NCBI GenBank assembly: GCA_023388535.1
Contig: JAEWFZ010000020.1
Coordinates: forward strand, 1-42,040
Origin: Bacillota bacterium
Lineage (GTDB): Bacteria; Bacillota_I; Bacilli_A; Erysipelotrichales; Erysipelotrichaceae
Length of the DNA stretch: 42,040 bases
Direction: 5' to 3'
Shown piece after piece: positions 24,501 through 32,163 of this stretch (its first letter is position 1; every line of letters begins with the position of its first letter). The position numbers and the translations under genes were made by a program. A model generated the notes under the pieces. The model was not told the origin of the DNA. It made no database searches and worked only from the letters and a program-made list of their open reading frames with translations.

Positions 24501-25720
24501 TGAAAAAACTGTGGATCATTTTATTAATTGTATTAGTGGGTTGTAGTAATGTTACTGTCGACCCAGAAACTCCCGATGTAGAAACGCCAGTGACTAAAAA
24601 ATTTGATCGCAGTGAGGTCAAACCCTTATCGATCGATGAGGCGTTTCATGAGCCGTATTTAAACTTTGTAAAAAGCTCAACGCAAGCCTTGTTAAAAGAG
24701 GTAACTTCCGATCAGAACTTTATTTATTCACCGATGTCGTTTTACTTAGCTTTAGCAATGTTAGAGCCGATTACCTTTGATGAGAGTTTGAAAGAACTCT
24801 ACCATGTTTTAGGTACCGAATCGGTGACGGAAATGAGTCAGTTGTTTCATCGTTCTTTAACCTTTGAAAACGACGTTGGTATTAGTAAAGTCGCAAACAG
24901 CTTGTGGTTTCAAGAAGGCTTGAACTTTAATCAAGCTCGTTTAGATACCATCAAAAAAGAACATCTTGCTCAAGGTTTCCAAGTCGATTTTAGGGATAAG
25001 ACCAAGACGATGGAGACGATGAGTCAATGGATTGATCAACAGACCAATAATTTTATAAAAAACATCGATTTGGAAATTGATCCGCTAACCGTTTTAGCGG
25101 TGATTAATACCATCTATGTAAAAGATGCTTGGTTAAATCCTTTCGAGAAAGCTAAAACAATTAACGATCACTTTCATATCAGTGCCGATAAGCATGTAGA
25201 AGTTCCGTTTATGACGGAGAATTCTATCGATCTTAAGTATTTCAAAAATGATCAAATGACGGTCGTTTCCAAAGAATTGGCTAACGGTGGTGAAGTTTTA
25301 TTTGTTTTACCAGAAGGAAACGTTGATACCTTGGTTGATTTGGAACAGATACATCTGGGTCCTGCCAAGGTTAACTTAAAGCTTCCTAAATTTGATGTAT
25401 CTTCTGAATTTGGCTTAATTGAGGTAGCGAAAGCGCTTGGACTTAATCATATTTTAGATGAATTTCAAGCGACGATTCGTCCCTTTGAAGACGATGCAAT
25501 CACGGTTTATATTTCTAAAATTAAACAACAAGCGCGCTTAAACATCGACGAGATTGGTTTGGAAGCGGCAGCCTATACGTCGATCTTTATGGAATTTACC
25601 TCAAGTCCAAGGCTGGATGAAGTCGAAGTGAGCTTTGATCGACCTTTCCAAATTATTTTGCGCGATCGTTCTGGTTTAATTCTCTTTGTGGGTATTGTTA
25701 ATAATCCAGGACTAGAATAG
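24500..25720 (+). CDS. serpin-family lipoprotein 1
   Basis: From the ATG at 24500, preceded by AAAGGAG, the protein has 406 residues. A lipoprotein signal peptide ends in LVGC with the lipidated cysteine at residue 15. A short acidic spacer precedes the serpin fold: YSPMSFYLALAMLEPI, ISKVANSLWF, VINTIYVKDAWLNPF, VPFMTENS, LPKFDVSSEFGL and the C-terminal FDRPFQIILRDRSGLILFVG. The reactive-centre hinge reads EIGLEAAAYT, small-residue rich as in inhibitory serpins, with P1 near threonine/serine by counting. It should trap serine or cysteine proteases at the outer cell surface. Target and inhibition are inferred. A frame from 24479 is rejected for lack of a ribosome site. Confidence 0.93.
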   Translation: MKKLWIILLIVLVGCSNVTVDPETPDVETPVTKKFDRSEVKPLSIDEAFHEPYLNFVKSSTQALLKEVTSDQNFIYSPMSFYLALAMLEPITFDESLKELYHVLGTESVTEMSQLFHRSLTFENDVGISKVANSLWFQEGLNFNQARLDTIKKEHLAQGFQVDFRDKTKTMETMSQWIDQQTNNFIKNIDLEIDPLTVLAVINTIYVKDAWLNPFEKAKTINDHFHISADKHVEVPFMTENSIDLKYFKNDQMTVVSKELANGGEVLFVLPEGNVDTLVDLEQIHLGPAKVNLKLPKFDVSSEFGLIEVAKALGLNHILDEFQATIRPFEDDAITVYISKIKQQARLNIDEIGLEAAAYTSIFMEFTSSPRLDEVEVSFDRPFQIILRDRSGLILFVGIVNNPGLE

Positions 25721-25728
25721 GGGAAGCT

Positions 25729-26940
25729 ATGAAACGTAAACTACTGCTGGTTTTGTTATTATTTTTGACGGCTTGTTCAACCCGAGTACAAGCCCATCAG
25801 CTGACTAAAACCAAAGCCAAAGAAAAAAGCAAATACCAAGACGATCAAGAAACACCTCCAAGTCCGATAGCTAAAGAAGATTACCTAGCGATCTACGATT
25901 TTGCTAAACGGAGTAGTGAACAATTATTATCGGAGTATGAAGAAGAGAATCTATTATATTCGCCAATCTCTTTATACTTAGCACTAAGCATGTTAGAACC
26001 AATTACCTTTGGGGATAGTCTAGATAGGCTACATCAAGTCCTGTGCAAAAAAGACTTAGCCAGCCTAAGTCAAAGTTTAATCGAACACATTAGTTTTTAT
26101 AATGAGCTTGGTATCGGTAGGATCGCCAATAGTCTTTGGTTAGATAAGAAAGAATCCTTCAATATGAAGCGTTTAAATCAAATTGCTTCCCAATTTGATG
26201 CCGAGAGTTTTCAGGTGGATTTCTTAAACAAAAATGAGACTGAACAACAAATGAGTGCTTGGATCAATGAAAAAACTGAGAAATTTATCAAAGAATTAAA
26301 ACTCAACTTAAATCCGAATACCGTCTTGGCTTTGGTGAATACCCTTTACTATAAAGATGGCTGGCTAGAGCCATTTGTGGCTGAAAACACAAAAAAAGAT
26401 ACCTTTTATCAACACAATCATGTAGAAAAACAAGTCGATTTCATGAAGGCTAAAGAGTACGGGGCGAGCTATTATCAAGACGAAGAGACTATCCAAGTAT
26501 CATTACCTTTGCGAAATCGTGGCGATGTTCTCTTTATAATGAATAAAAACGGTCAACCGAACTTTCCTAAAATAGAGGAAGATAAGTTTCAATATCGAGA
26601 ATTAAATTTATCAATTCCTAAGTTTGACTTAAACAATAAGCTTGAACTTAACCAACTTTTGGTAAAATTAGGCTTGGCCGATTTGTTTCAACCAAGCGCT
26701 CAGATACTTCCGTTTGAGGATGATAACCAAAACGCCTTCATTAGTAATGTTACTCAGCAAGCGCGGATGGCGATAGATGAGACCGGTATCGAAGCCGCGG
26801 CTTATACCATGATTGAGCTGGTTAGAGGCGCTCGACCACAAGAAGCGATTGAGGTAAAATTCAATCGTCCATTTATGGTTATCCTGCGTGCTCCAAATCA
26901 GTTACCGTTGTTTGTAGGTTGGGTTAGTTCTATTGAATGA
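25729..26940 (+). CDS. serpin-family lipoprotein 2
   Basis: This 403-residue paralogue of the preceding gene lies 8 bases downstream. The lipobox is LTAC with cysteine at residue 16. The spacer is lysine-rich rather than acidic. Serpin landmarks include YSPISLYLALSMLEPI, IGRIANSLWL, LVNTLYYKDGWLEPF, IPKFDLNNKLEL and FNRPFMVILRA. The hinge reads ETGIEAAAYT and the loop continues MIELVRGARP, placing arginine at or beside P1, so a trypsin-like target is plausible. The loop differs from serpin 1 while the hinge is conserved, pointing to divergent specificity. The end overlaps the convergent tmcAL by 11 bases. Confidence 0.93.
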   Translation: MKRKLLLVLLLFLTACSTRVQAHQLTKTKAKEKSKYQDDQETPPSPIAKEDYLAIYDFAKRSSEQLLSEYEEENLLYSPISLYLALSMLEPITFGDSLDRLHQVLCKKDLASLSQSLIEHISFYNELGIGRIANSLWLDKKESFNMKRLNQIASQFDAESFQVDFLNKNETEQQMSAWINEKTEKFIKELKLNLNPNTVLALVNTLYYKDGWLEPFVAENTKKDTFYQHNHVEKQVDFMKAKEYGASYYQDEETIQVSLPLRNRGDVLFIMNKNGQPNFPKIEEDKFQYRELNLSIPKFDLNNKLELNQLLVKLGLADLFQPSAQILPFEDDNQNAFISNVTQQARMAIDETGIEAAAYTMIELVRGARPQEAIEVKFNRPFMVILRAPNQLPLFVGWVSSIE

Positions 26941-28021
26941 TGATTTTAGAGAGCTCTTGTTTAACAAGGGCTTTTTGTTTTTCTATGGGTAATAGTAGGG
27001 CGTATACGCTGGTCGCATTGAGCTCCATTTTCGCGTAAGGTTTTGGTAAATCAAGAAAACGAGTCGCTAAGCGCGTTTCTTTGTCTTGTAACTTTCGTAG
27101 ATGGGGTTGAATCCGTTTCTTAAATCCTAAGAGTCTAACCACCTCATAGGGTGGTAGCTTAGCGATACTAGCTTGTTGATGATGTAAAAGAATATGCAAG
27201 CAGGTCCTGCGAATTCTGGAAGTGGTATATCGTTTAGTCGTAGCTAAATTTAGAAAGTCTTCATAGCTTTCAGCAGTTTCGGCACATTTCTTTAGTTGAT
27301 TTTCAATGCCTTCACTGACCAAAAAGAAGTCTTTTAGTTCACTACTTGGAGTACTTAGTAGTTTATAACGTAAGAACGGATAGATTTGTTCGGGCAAAAT
27401 TACATCGGATAAAGCTATTAGAGATTGAGCAGCATAGTTTGGATTTTGATAATTCTCGCGGATTTCACGAGCACTATAGATATCTTGATTATTGCCATGA
27501 TAGTGGTTGCTGCGTTGAATGCTAAGCGCCTGCATCGGATAGGTTTTCAGCGCTCTTAAATAAGCGATGGCTAAGATATCGTTGGGCGCAATTTGGGTCG
27601 ACTCTAGACTCAAAGCTTTAGCATAGGAAGCTCCGCTTTGCATGGCTTCCTTAAAGTAGCTTAGATTGACCGGTAAATCCGCGATTTCTTGAAGCACTTC
27701 TAGTTGGTTGGATTCCGAGCCAAAAACGACCGTATCACAACCCATTTGATAGAGGCGTTTAATCGCTTCTCTGGCGAAAACATCCGCATTTTGTAAAGTG
27801 AACAAGGTAGGTAATTCAACGACACAATCGATTCCTTGATCTAAGGCCGCTTGGGTACGACGAAATTTATCAACAAACGCAAACTCGCCCCGTTGAACAA
27901 CATTGGGTGACATCACCGCGATTAAATAGTCGCAGTTGGTTAAGCGTTTGGCTTCTTCTATATGGTGTTGATGCCCGTAATGAAGCGGGTTATATTCGAC
28001 GACGATACCAGTAATTTTCAT
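26930..28021 (-). CDS. tmcAL: tRNA(Met) cytidine acetate ligase (TmcAL)
   Basis: The N terminus of this 363-residue protein, MKITGIVVEYNPLHYGHQHHI, carries the HxGH nucleotidyltransferase motif and matches the family start. MSPNVVQRGEFAFVDKFRRT and CVVELPTLFTLQNADVFA follow, as in Bacillus YlbM/TmcAL. The enzyme activates acetate with ATP and acetylates the wobble cytidine of elongator tRNA-Met. No Shine-Dalgarno is present and an extended -10 box ends six bases before the ATG, so the message appears leaderless. It converges on the serpin operon with an 11-base overlap. Confidence 0.95.
   Translation of the reverse strand: MKITGIVVEYNPLHYGHQHHIEEAKRLTNCDYLIAVMSPNVVQRGEFAFVDKFRRTQAALDQGIDCVVELPTLFTLQNADVFAREAIKRLYQMGCDTVVFGSESNQLEVLQEIADLPVNLSYFKEAMQSGASYAKALSLESTQIAPNDILAIAYLRALKTYPMQALSIQRSNHYHGNNQDIYSAREIRENYQNPNYAAQSLIALSDVILPEQIYPFLRYKLLSTPSSELKDFFLVSEGIENQLKKCAETAESYEDFLNLATTKRYTTSRIRRTCLHILLHHQQASIAKLPPYEVVRLLGFKKRIQPHLRKLQDKETRLATRFLDLPKPYAKMELNATSVYALLLPIEKQKALVKQELSKIIIQ
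26953..26982 (+). terminator. terminator of the serpin operon inside the tmcAL coding end
   Basis: GCTCTTG and CAAGGGC pair with one wobble around TTTAA and are followed by TTTTTGTTTTT. It lies within the last codons of the opposite-strand tmcAL gene. Confidence 0.75.
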
Positions 28022-28027
28022 AGGCTT

Positions 28028-28036
28028 ATTGTAGCA
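28028..28036 (-). promoter_or_regulatory. extended -10 promoter of tmcAL, leaderless
   Basis: On the minus strand TGCTACAAT (28036-28028) is followed by AAGCCT and the ATG at 28021. The expected start point falls on or beside the start codon. No -35 match is seen. Confidence 0.6.
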
Positions 28037-28043
28037 TGTCTTC

Positions 28044-28072
28044 TTGACTTATTTCTTTTAGAATCATACCAT
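28044..28072 (+). promoter_or_regulatory. promoter of the hydrolase-like/ligase-like pair
   Basis: TTGACT (28044-28049), a 17-bp spacer and TACCAT (28067-28072) are followed by the AGGAAAGTG ribosome site. It is divergent from and close to the tmcAL promoter. Confidence 0.5.
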
Positions 28073-28093
28073 TGTTTCATAGGAAAGTGAGTT

Positions 28094-28993
28094 ATGCGTC
28101 AAAAAGAGATCCAAATCGAGATGAATTATCCATTTCAAAAAGTCTACGGTACTATCTATGAACCTGAAACGGTGGTAGGTAGTCTTATTTTGGTCCATGA
28201 CTTGCATGAACATCGTCAGCGGTATCAAAGGTTGATTCGATACTATTACGATTTAGGGATTGCGGTATTGAGTTATGATTTGCGCGGTAGTCGTACTTCC
28301 TTAATTCACCAGAAAGAAGGTAATCTAGGATCAAAAGAAGAATTACTCGATGATCTAGAAAAAATGATTAAACTTTTGAAAAAGCAGTATGAACTTTTGC
28401 CACTAACGGTTTTAGGTATTGGCTTTGGTGCCAATTTAAGTTTAGTTTTAGGAAAAGAAAAGCCAGAACTGATCGATCGTCTCGTTCTCGTATCGCCAGT
28501 GGCTAAGCCAAGAGCCAGCACGGTTAAATGGTTATTGTTAAAAGCGATAAGTCTAAAGTGGTCAAACCAGTATTTTAAACAATTATGGCCGACCCATTTA
28601 AATATTAAAATCAATCCAGCCCAGAAGTACGATAAATGGGAGTATCTCAGTTTGGATGAAAAAGTTATACAATCCTATCATCTTGATCCCCTCTGTGGTC
28701 GCTTTTTAACCAACGGTTCTTTGGAAACGGTAATCAAACTGGTAAATAGTAGCTACCAAGCCCTTAGTCAGAAAATTCCTCTATATAAGAAAGTACTCGT
28801 CATCGGAGGTAAAGAGGACCCGTTGACACGCCAGAGTTTGAGTTTGATTCAACTGAAGCAACTGTTGATGAATTGGGGCTTCGAATTAGAGGATGTTTTA
28901 ATTTTTAGTAACTATCGTCATGATGTATTATATGATTTTCAAGAAAACGAAGTTTTACTAACCAGTCTTACTAAGTTTTTATTAAACCATTAG
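28094..28993 (+). CDS. alpha/beta-hydrolase-fold protein lacking the nucleophile serine
   Basis: This 299-residue protein has the fold of the monoacylglycerol-lipase group: SLILVHDLHEHRQRYQRL, then YDLRGS. The nucleophile elbow reads GIGFGAN instead of GxSxG (codons GGT ATT GGC TTT GGT), so glycine replaces the catalytic serine. The acid (GGKEDPLT) and histidine (YRHDVLYDF) remain. It is therefore probably a pseudoenzyme or uses another chemistry, in contrast to the intact relative at 20572. It is followed after 11 bases by an O-antigen-ligase-like gene and may work with it. No signal peptide is visible. Confidence 0.85.
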   Translation: MRQKEIQIEMNYPFQKVYGTIYEPETVVGSLILVHDLHEHRQRYQRLIRYYYDLGIAVLSYDLRGSRTSLIHQKEGNLGSKEELLDDLEKMIKLLKKQYELLPLTVLGIGFGANLSLVLGKEKPELIDRLVLVSPVAKPRASTVKWLLLKAISLKWSNQYFKQLWPTHLNIKINPAQKYDKWEYLSLDEKVIQSYHLDPLCGRFLTNGSLETVIKLVNSSYQALSQKIPLYKKVLVIGGKEDPLTRQSLSLIQLKQLLMNWGFELEDVLIFSNYRHDVLYDFQENEVLLTSLTKFLLNH

Positions 28994-29004
28994 AAAGGTC
29001 TATT

Positions 29005-30324
29005 ATGAATAAATCACAAAGAGTCTTAAATGCCTTGCATTTTGCGAGTTTAGTTATTGTTCCTTTATTGTTTGCGCCTTATGCCGGACGATTACATAGT
29101 ACGGATACCAAGTTTGCTGGTTTGGCGGTACTTTTTGTTTTGGCGCTGATTACGGTTATCGTTCGTTTTAAAGAAATCGATAAACAATCTTGGAAGGATT
29201 TAGAAAATATTTTCTTATTGGTTTATATGATTTTCTTATTAGCTTCGGTTTTTGTAGCTCAGCGGCCAGATGTGGCGATGTTTGGTTCGACGACGCGTAT
29301 GGATGGGGTACTTACTTTCTTTTTATACGCTAATGTCTATTTTCTAGCGAGGCAGGCCAAAGCGACCTCCGGATTTTTATTTAAGTGGATGGTGCTTTCA
29401 GGATTGTTGATTTCGATCTTGGGTATTATTCAGTTTTTTGAAGTCGATCCCAAATGGTTGAGAATGTATGGTTCAAGTTTCTATGGCTTGTCGTTTGCTT
29501 CGATGGGAAATCCAAACTTTTTAGGGACTTGGTTGGTTTTAATTATTCCGATTTGTTTGTATTTATTTGTTTATCAAAAAGCTTGGTATGCGGTCTTAGT
29601 CTATGGGGTGGTCTTTTTCAATCTTCTGGCGACCCATACTCGCGGTTCTTGGATTGGTGCTTTTGTCGCCGTAGCGTTCTTTATGCTGGCAGCGTTGGTT
29701 TTACAAAAAAATCGAAAAGAGCTGTTAAAGAAGTATGCAATTATTGTTTTAGTTACCGGTATTTCTTTTACCAGTTTTGTTAAGAATAGTCATTATGATT
29801 TTGGCGATCGATTTTGGAGTATTTTTACGGGACTTCATGATGTTATTGAAGGCAACGAAGATGCTAAATATGCTGGTTCGTTTCGCTTTTATGTTTGGAA
29901 GAAGGTTATCATTTTAATTGAAGAACGTCCGCTCTTAGGCTGGGGTGTTGAAAACATGACCTTTGCTATGAGTAATCATTTTTACCACGAGATTAAAGAA
30001 GATTTTGGGGTCTTTAAGAATTGGGATAAAGCCCATAATGAATTTTTGAATATTGCGGTTAGTTCGGGCATTCCTTCTTTGGTGGTTTATCTTGGCTTTT
30101 TAGTTTTGATTATTCGCAAGGGATTGAGAAAGATTAAATACTCGACAATTCACTTTGCCTTGTTGGCGAGTATTATCGGTTATCTGGTTCAGGCTCAGTT
30201 TAATTTGCAGGTGGTTCATGTCTTTTATGTGTGGATGGCTTTTCTCGGACTCTTTAGTAGCGATGGTCATTTATCTAAGGAAGATCAGCTGCGTCTTGAA
30301 AATAAGGAAATTATTGAAGCTTAG
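29005..30324 (+). CDS. O-antigen ligase / Wzy-like polymerase family membrane protein
   Basis: This 439-residue protein has about eleven hydrophobic segments and one large external loop near residues 255-330. The THTRGSWIGA motif before it is typical of Wzy_C (O-antigen ligase, RfaL/WaaL and TuaE-like) proteins. In Gram-positive bacteria such proteins polymerise or ligate surface polysaccharide or teichuronic acid. The substrate cannot be told from sequence. The ribosome site AGAAAGG lies close after the upstream gene, so both are one operon. A long hairpin terminator follows at 30351. Confidence 0.85.
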   Translation: MNKSQRVLNALHFASLVIVPLLFAPYAGRLHSTDTKFAGLAVLFVLALITVIVRFKEIDKQSWKDLENIFLLVYMIFLLASVFVAQRPDVAMFGSTTRMDGVLTFFLYANVYFLARQAKATSGFLFKWMVLSGLLISILGIIQFFEVDPKWLRMYGSSFYGLSFASMGNPNFLGTWLVLIIPICLYLFVYQKAWYAVLVYGVVFFNLLATHTRGSWIGAFVAVAFFMLAALVLQKNRKELLKKYAIIVLVTGISFTSFVKNSHYDFGDRFWSIFTGLHDVIEGNEDAKYAGSFRFYVWKKVIILIEERPLLGWGVENMTFAMSNHFYHEIKEDFGVFKNWDKAHNEFLNIAVSSGIPSLVVYLGFLVLIIRKGLRKIKYSTIHFALLASIIGYLVQAQFNLQVVHVFYVWMAFLGLFSSDGHLSKEDQLRLENKEIIEA

Positions 30325-30350
30325 TTTAGAATTCGGTTAGATATATTGAG

Positions 30351-30392
30351 AACTTATTTATTTACTCCTTGTAAAAAAATAAGTTTTTTTTA
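30351..30392 (+). terminator. rho-independent terminator after the ligase-like gene
   Basis: Fifteen-base arms starting AACTTATTT and ending AATAAGTT, with one mismatch, enclose TCCTT and are followed by eight T residues. Confidence 0.88.
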
Positions 30393-30610
30393 GCTTAGCT
30401 TGGTTTTAAGGTTTTGAAAACTTTTGGATAATCGATACAAGCGCTCTTAAAGTAAGGCGTCTAAAAAATACAGTTTAATAAGATAAAAAACGTTATTCGA
30501 AGTAAATACAGGAGAGATGATATTAATAATTAGACGAATAAATCACGATAAATAGGGAAACACTGAACACAAAGATGTACAGTAACTGCTAGAAAGCCCC
30601 AAATTGTCCT
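30393..30610. other. AT-rich intergenic region without visible genes
   Basis: No coding frame with a good start is seen. The best is 13 codons at 30517-30555, with a GGAGAG touching the ATG, too close to act. There is no T-box, riboswitch core or tRNA that I can recognise. The promoter and repeats that follow at 30611 suggest this stretch may hold additional upstream regulatory sequence. Confidence 0.4.
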
Positions 30611-30656
30611 GAATTACTTTGACTTAAGTAATTCCGTTACTTATAATTTAAGTAAC
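30611..30656 (+). promoter_or_regulatory. strong promoter covered by two similar inverted repeats
   Basis: TTGACT (30619-30624), a 17-bp spacer and TATAAT (30642-30647) form the promoter. GAATTACTT...AAGTAATTC (30611-30634, 6-base spacer) covers the -35. GTTACTT...AAGTAAC (30636-30656, 7-base spacer) covers the -10. Both share the core TTACTT/AAGTAA, so one dimeric repressor could bind both and block the promoter. The regulator is not identified. Confidence 0.75.
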
Positions 30657-30678
30657 AATAAAGGAGAGAATAAATATA

Positions 30679-31047
30679 ATGAAAAAAAGTAAATTATTGT
30701 TAGTTTCTTGGATACTGGGAGCCGCTTATTTTATTTATTTAGTTGCCTATTTCTTTGGTGTTGTATCCAGAACCACGGGTGCTGAGCAAATGGGGGCCGG
30801 TTTAGCCGCCACGATCGTCACGCCCCACGCCGTATTGGTCTTTTTGGCCGTAGTCTTTAATATCTTGGGTTGGGCTATGAACAAACGAGGATTTGCCCTG
30901 ACTGGAGCGATTCTTTATGCGGTCTCTATAGGACTGTTCCCACTGTACTTTATGTTTGTTATTATCCAAATGATTTTATCGTTTGTGGGTTACGCCAAAA
31001 TGAAGAACAGCAGCGAAGTAGTAAAAGTGAAAGAAGGTTTAGCATGA
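30679..31047 (+). CDS. small membrane protein with three to four transmembrane segments
   Basis: This 122-residue hydrophobic protein has segments at about residues 7-27, 40-65, 70-88 and 90-108 and a short basic tail (KMKNSSEVVKVKE). No named domain is recognised. AAAGGAGAG gives a good ribosome site before the ATG. The TGA stop overlaps the ATG of the lipoprotein gene (ATGA), so the two products are made together from the tightly operated promoter upstream. A channel-forming or membrane-associated partner for the lipoprotein is one possibility, but nothing in the sequence decides the function. Confidence 0.75.
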   Translation: MKKSKLLLVSWILGAAYFIYLVAYFFGVVSRTTGAEQMGAGLAATIVTPHAVLVFLAVVFNILGWAMNKRGFALTGAILYAVSIGLFPLYFMFVIIQMILSFVGYAKMKNSSEVVKVKEGLA

Positions 31048-31961
31048 AAAAGCTCATATTATTAATTACCGTTTTAACTTTACTTCTAACGGGTTGTTCA
31101 AGTGACGATGCTAACTCTACTGGAAAAGAGGTTAATCAAATTGTTTCTGGTGATAAAACAGTTACTACCAATACAAATACTGAAAATAAAGTAGAACCAA
31201 AACCAGAGGCTAGTATAAAAGCTAACATTACGGAAACCGTTATTTATGACGAAAATGATATTGTAGTTACCGCAAAATCACTCAAGAATGAAGGTTTGTT
31301 TGGTCCAGAATTAGAGCTTTTTATCGAGAATAACAGCAATGAAAACATGACCGTTCAAGCCAGAGATGTTTCAGTCAATGGAATTATGATCGATACCATG
31401 TTTTCCGGAGATGTTGGTGCCGGTAAGCAATCGAATGAATCAATGACGTTTTTAGGTTCCGATATCAGCGTCGCTCAAATAACTACGTTTAGTGAAATTG
31501 AGTTTGTGTTGCATATTTTTAAAACTGACGAATGGAGCGATAGTTTCGATTCGGAACGAATCACAATTAAGACCGATCAGAGCGATCATATTCAAAAAAT
31601 TGATGATGCTGGCATTGTTGCTTATGACGAAGATGGCATACGTATCGTAGCTAAAAAATTGGAGAGCGAAAATAGTTTTTGGGGTGCCGATTTGTATTTG
31701 TTTATTGAAAACAATTCTAAGAAAGACTTAATTATCCAAGTTAGAAATGTTTCTATTAATGGACTTATGGTTGATCCGATCTTTTCAAGTGAAGTACTAA
31801 GTCAGAAGAAAGCCTATGACTCGATTACCTTCTTCGAATCAGAGTTAACTAAGAATAATATAACCGACATACATGAAATAGAATTAAGTTTCAGTTTCAT
31901 AAATGCCGATACTTGGGAAGATTCGAAACAAACGAAACCGATAACCGTAAAGTTTGACTAG
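31044..31961 (+). CDS. lipoprotein with two tandem homologous domains
   Basis: From the ATG at 31044 the protein has 305 residues. A signal peptide ends in LLTGC with the lipidated cysteine at residue 18. After a Thr/Asn/Glu spacer come two copies of an approximately 105-residue domain. Matched landmarks are VIYDENDIVVTAKSL / VAYDEDGIRIVAKKL, LELFIENNSNENMTVQ / LYLFIENNSKKDLIIQ, and VSVNGIMIDTMFS / VSINGLMVDPIFS. Each is predicted all-beta, resembling DUF4352/DUF5067-type immunoglobulin-like external domains. No enzyme motif is present. A frame extending to 30870 overlaps the upstream gene and is rejected. Confidence 0.85.
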   Translation: MKKLILLITVLTLLLTGCSSDDANSTGKEVNQIVSGDKTVTTNTNTENKVEPKPEASIKANITETVIYDENDIVVTAKSLKNEGLFGPELELFIENNSNENMTVQARDVSVNGIMIDTMFSGDVGAGKQSNESMTFLGSDISVAQITTFSEIEFVLHIFKTDEWSDSFDSERITIKTDQSDHIQKIDDAGIVAYDEDGIRIVAKKLESENSFWGADLYLFIENNSKKDLIIQVRNVSINGLMVDPIFSSEVLSQKKAYDSITFFESELTKNNITDIHEIELSFSFINADTWEDSKQTKPITVKFD

Positions 31962-32001
31962 ACTTTAGCAATTGATGTAGTTTTTTATAAACCGATAACT
32001 G

Positions 32002-32066
32002 AACTCTCTTACCATGATTGGATTAATTCAATACTCGTATCATTTGGTAGGGGAGTTTTACGTTTT
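32002..32066 (+). terminator. long-stem candidate terminator
   Basis: AACTCTCTTACCA (32002-32014) pairs with TGGTAGGGGAGTT (32045-32057) using some G-U pairs. The loop is about 30 bases and the trailing T tract (TTTTACGTTTT) is interrupted. It may terminate the lipoprotein operon or be another RNA element. Confidence 0.45.
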
Positions 32067-32096
32067 AAAACGATGATAATTTTATTTAATATTGAT

Positions 32097-32135
32097 ACCA
32101 TTTGGTTTGACATTAAATGGTGCTTTACTTATAAT
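32097..32135 (+). promoter_or_regulatory. consensus promoter of yceD-rpmF
   Basis: TTGACA (32107-32112), a 17-bp spacer and TATAAT (32130-32135) give a perfect sigma-A match. An inverted repeat ACCATTT (32097-32103) / AAATGGT (32115-32121) with an 11-base spacer brackets the -35 box and could be an operator. Confidence 0.85.
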
Positions 32136-32163
32136 ATAGAACGTTAAGAAGCAGGGTGATTGA

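Noticed and set aside
30517..30555. A 12-residue peptide after GGAGAG.
   Set aside because: The ribosome site touches the ATG and there is no promoter or conservation evidence.
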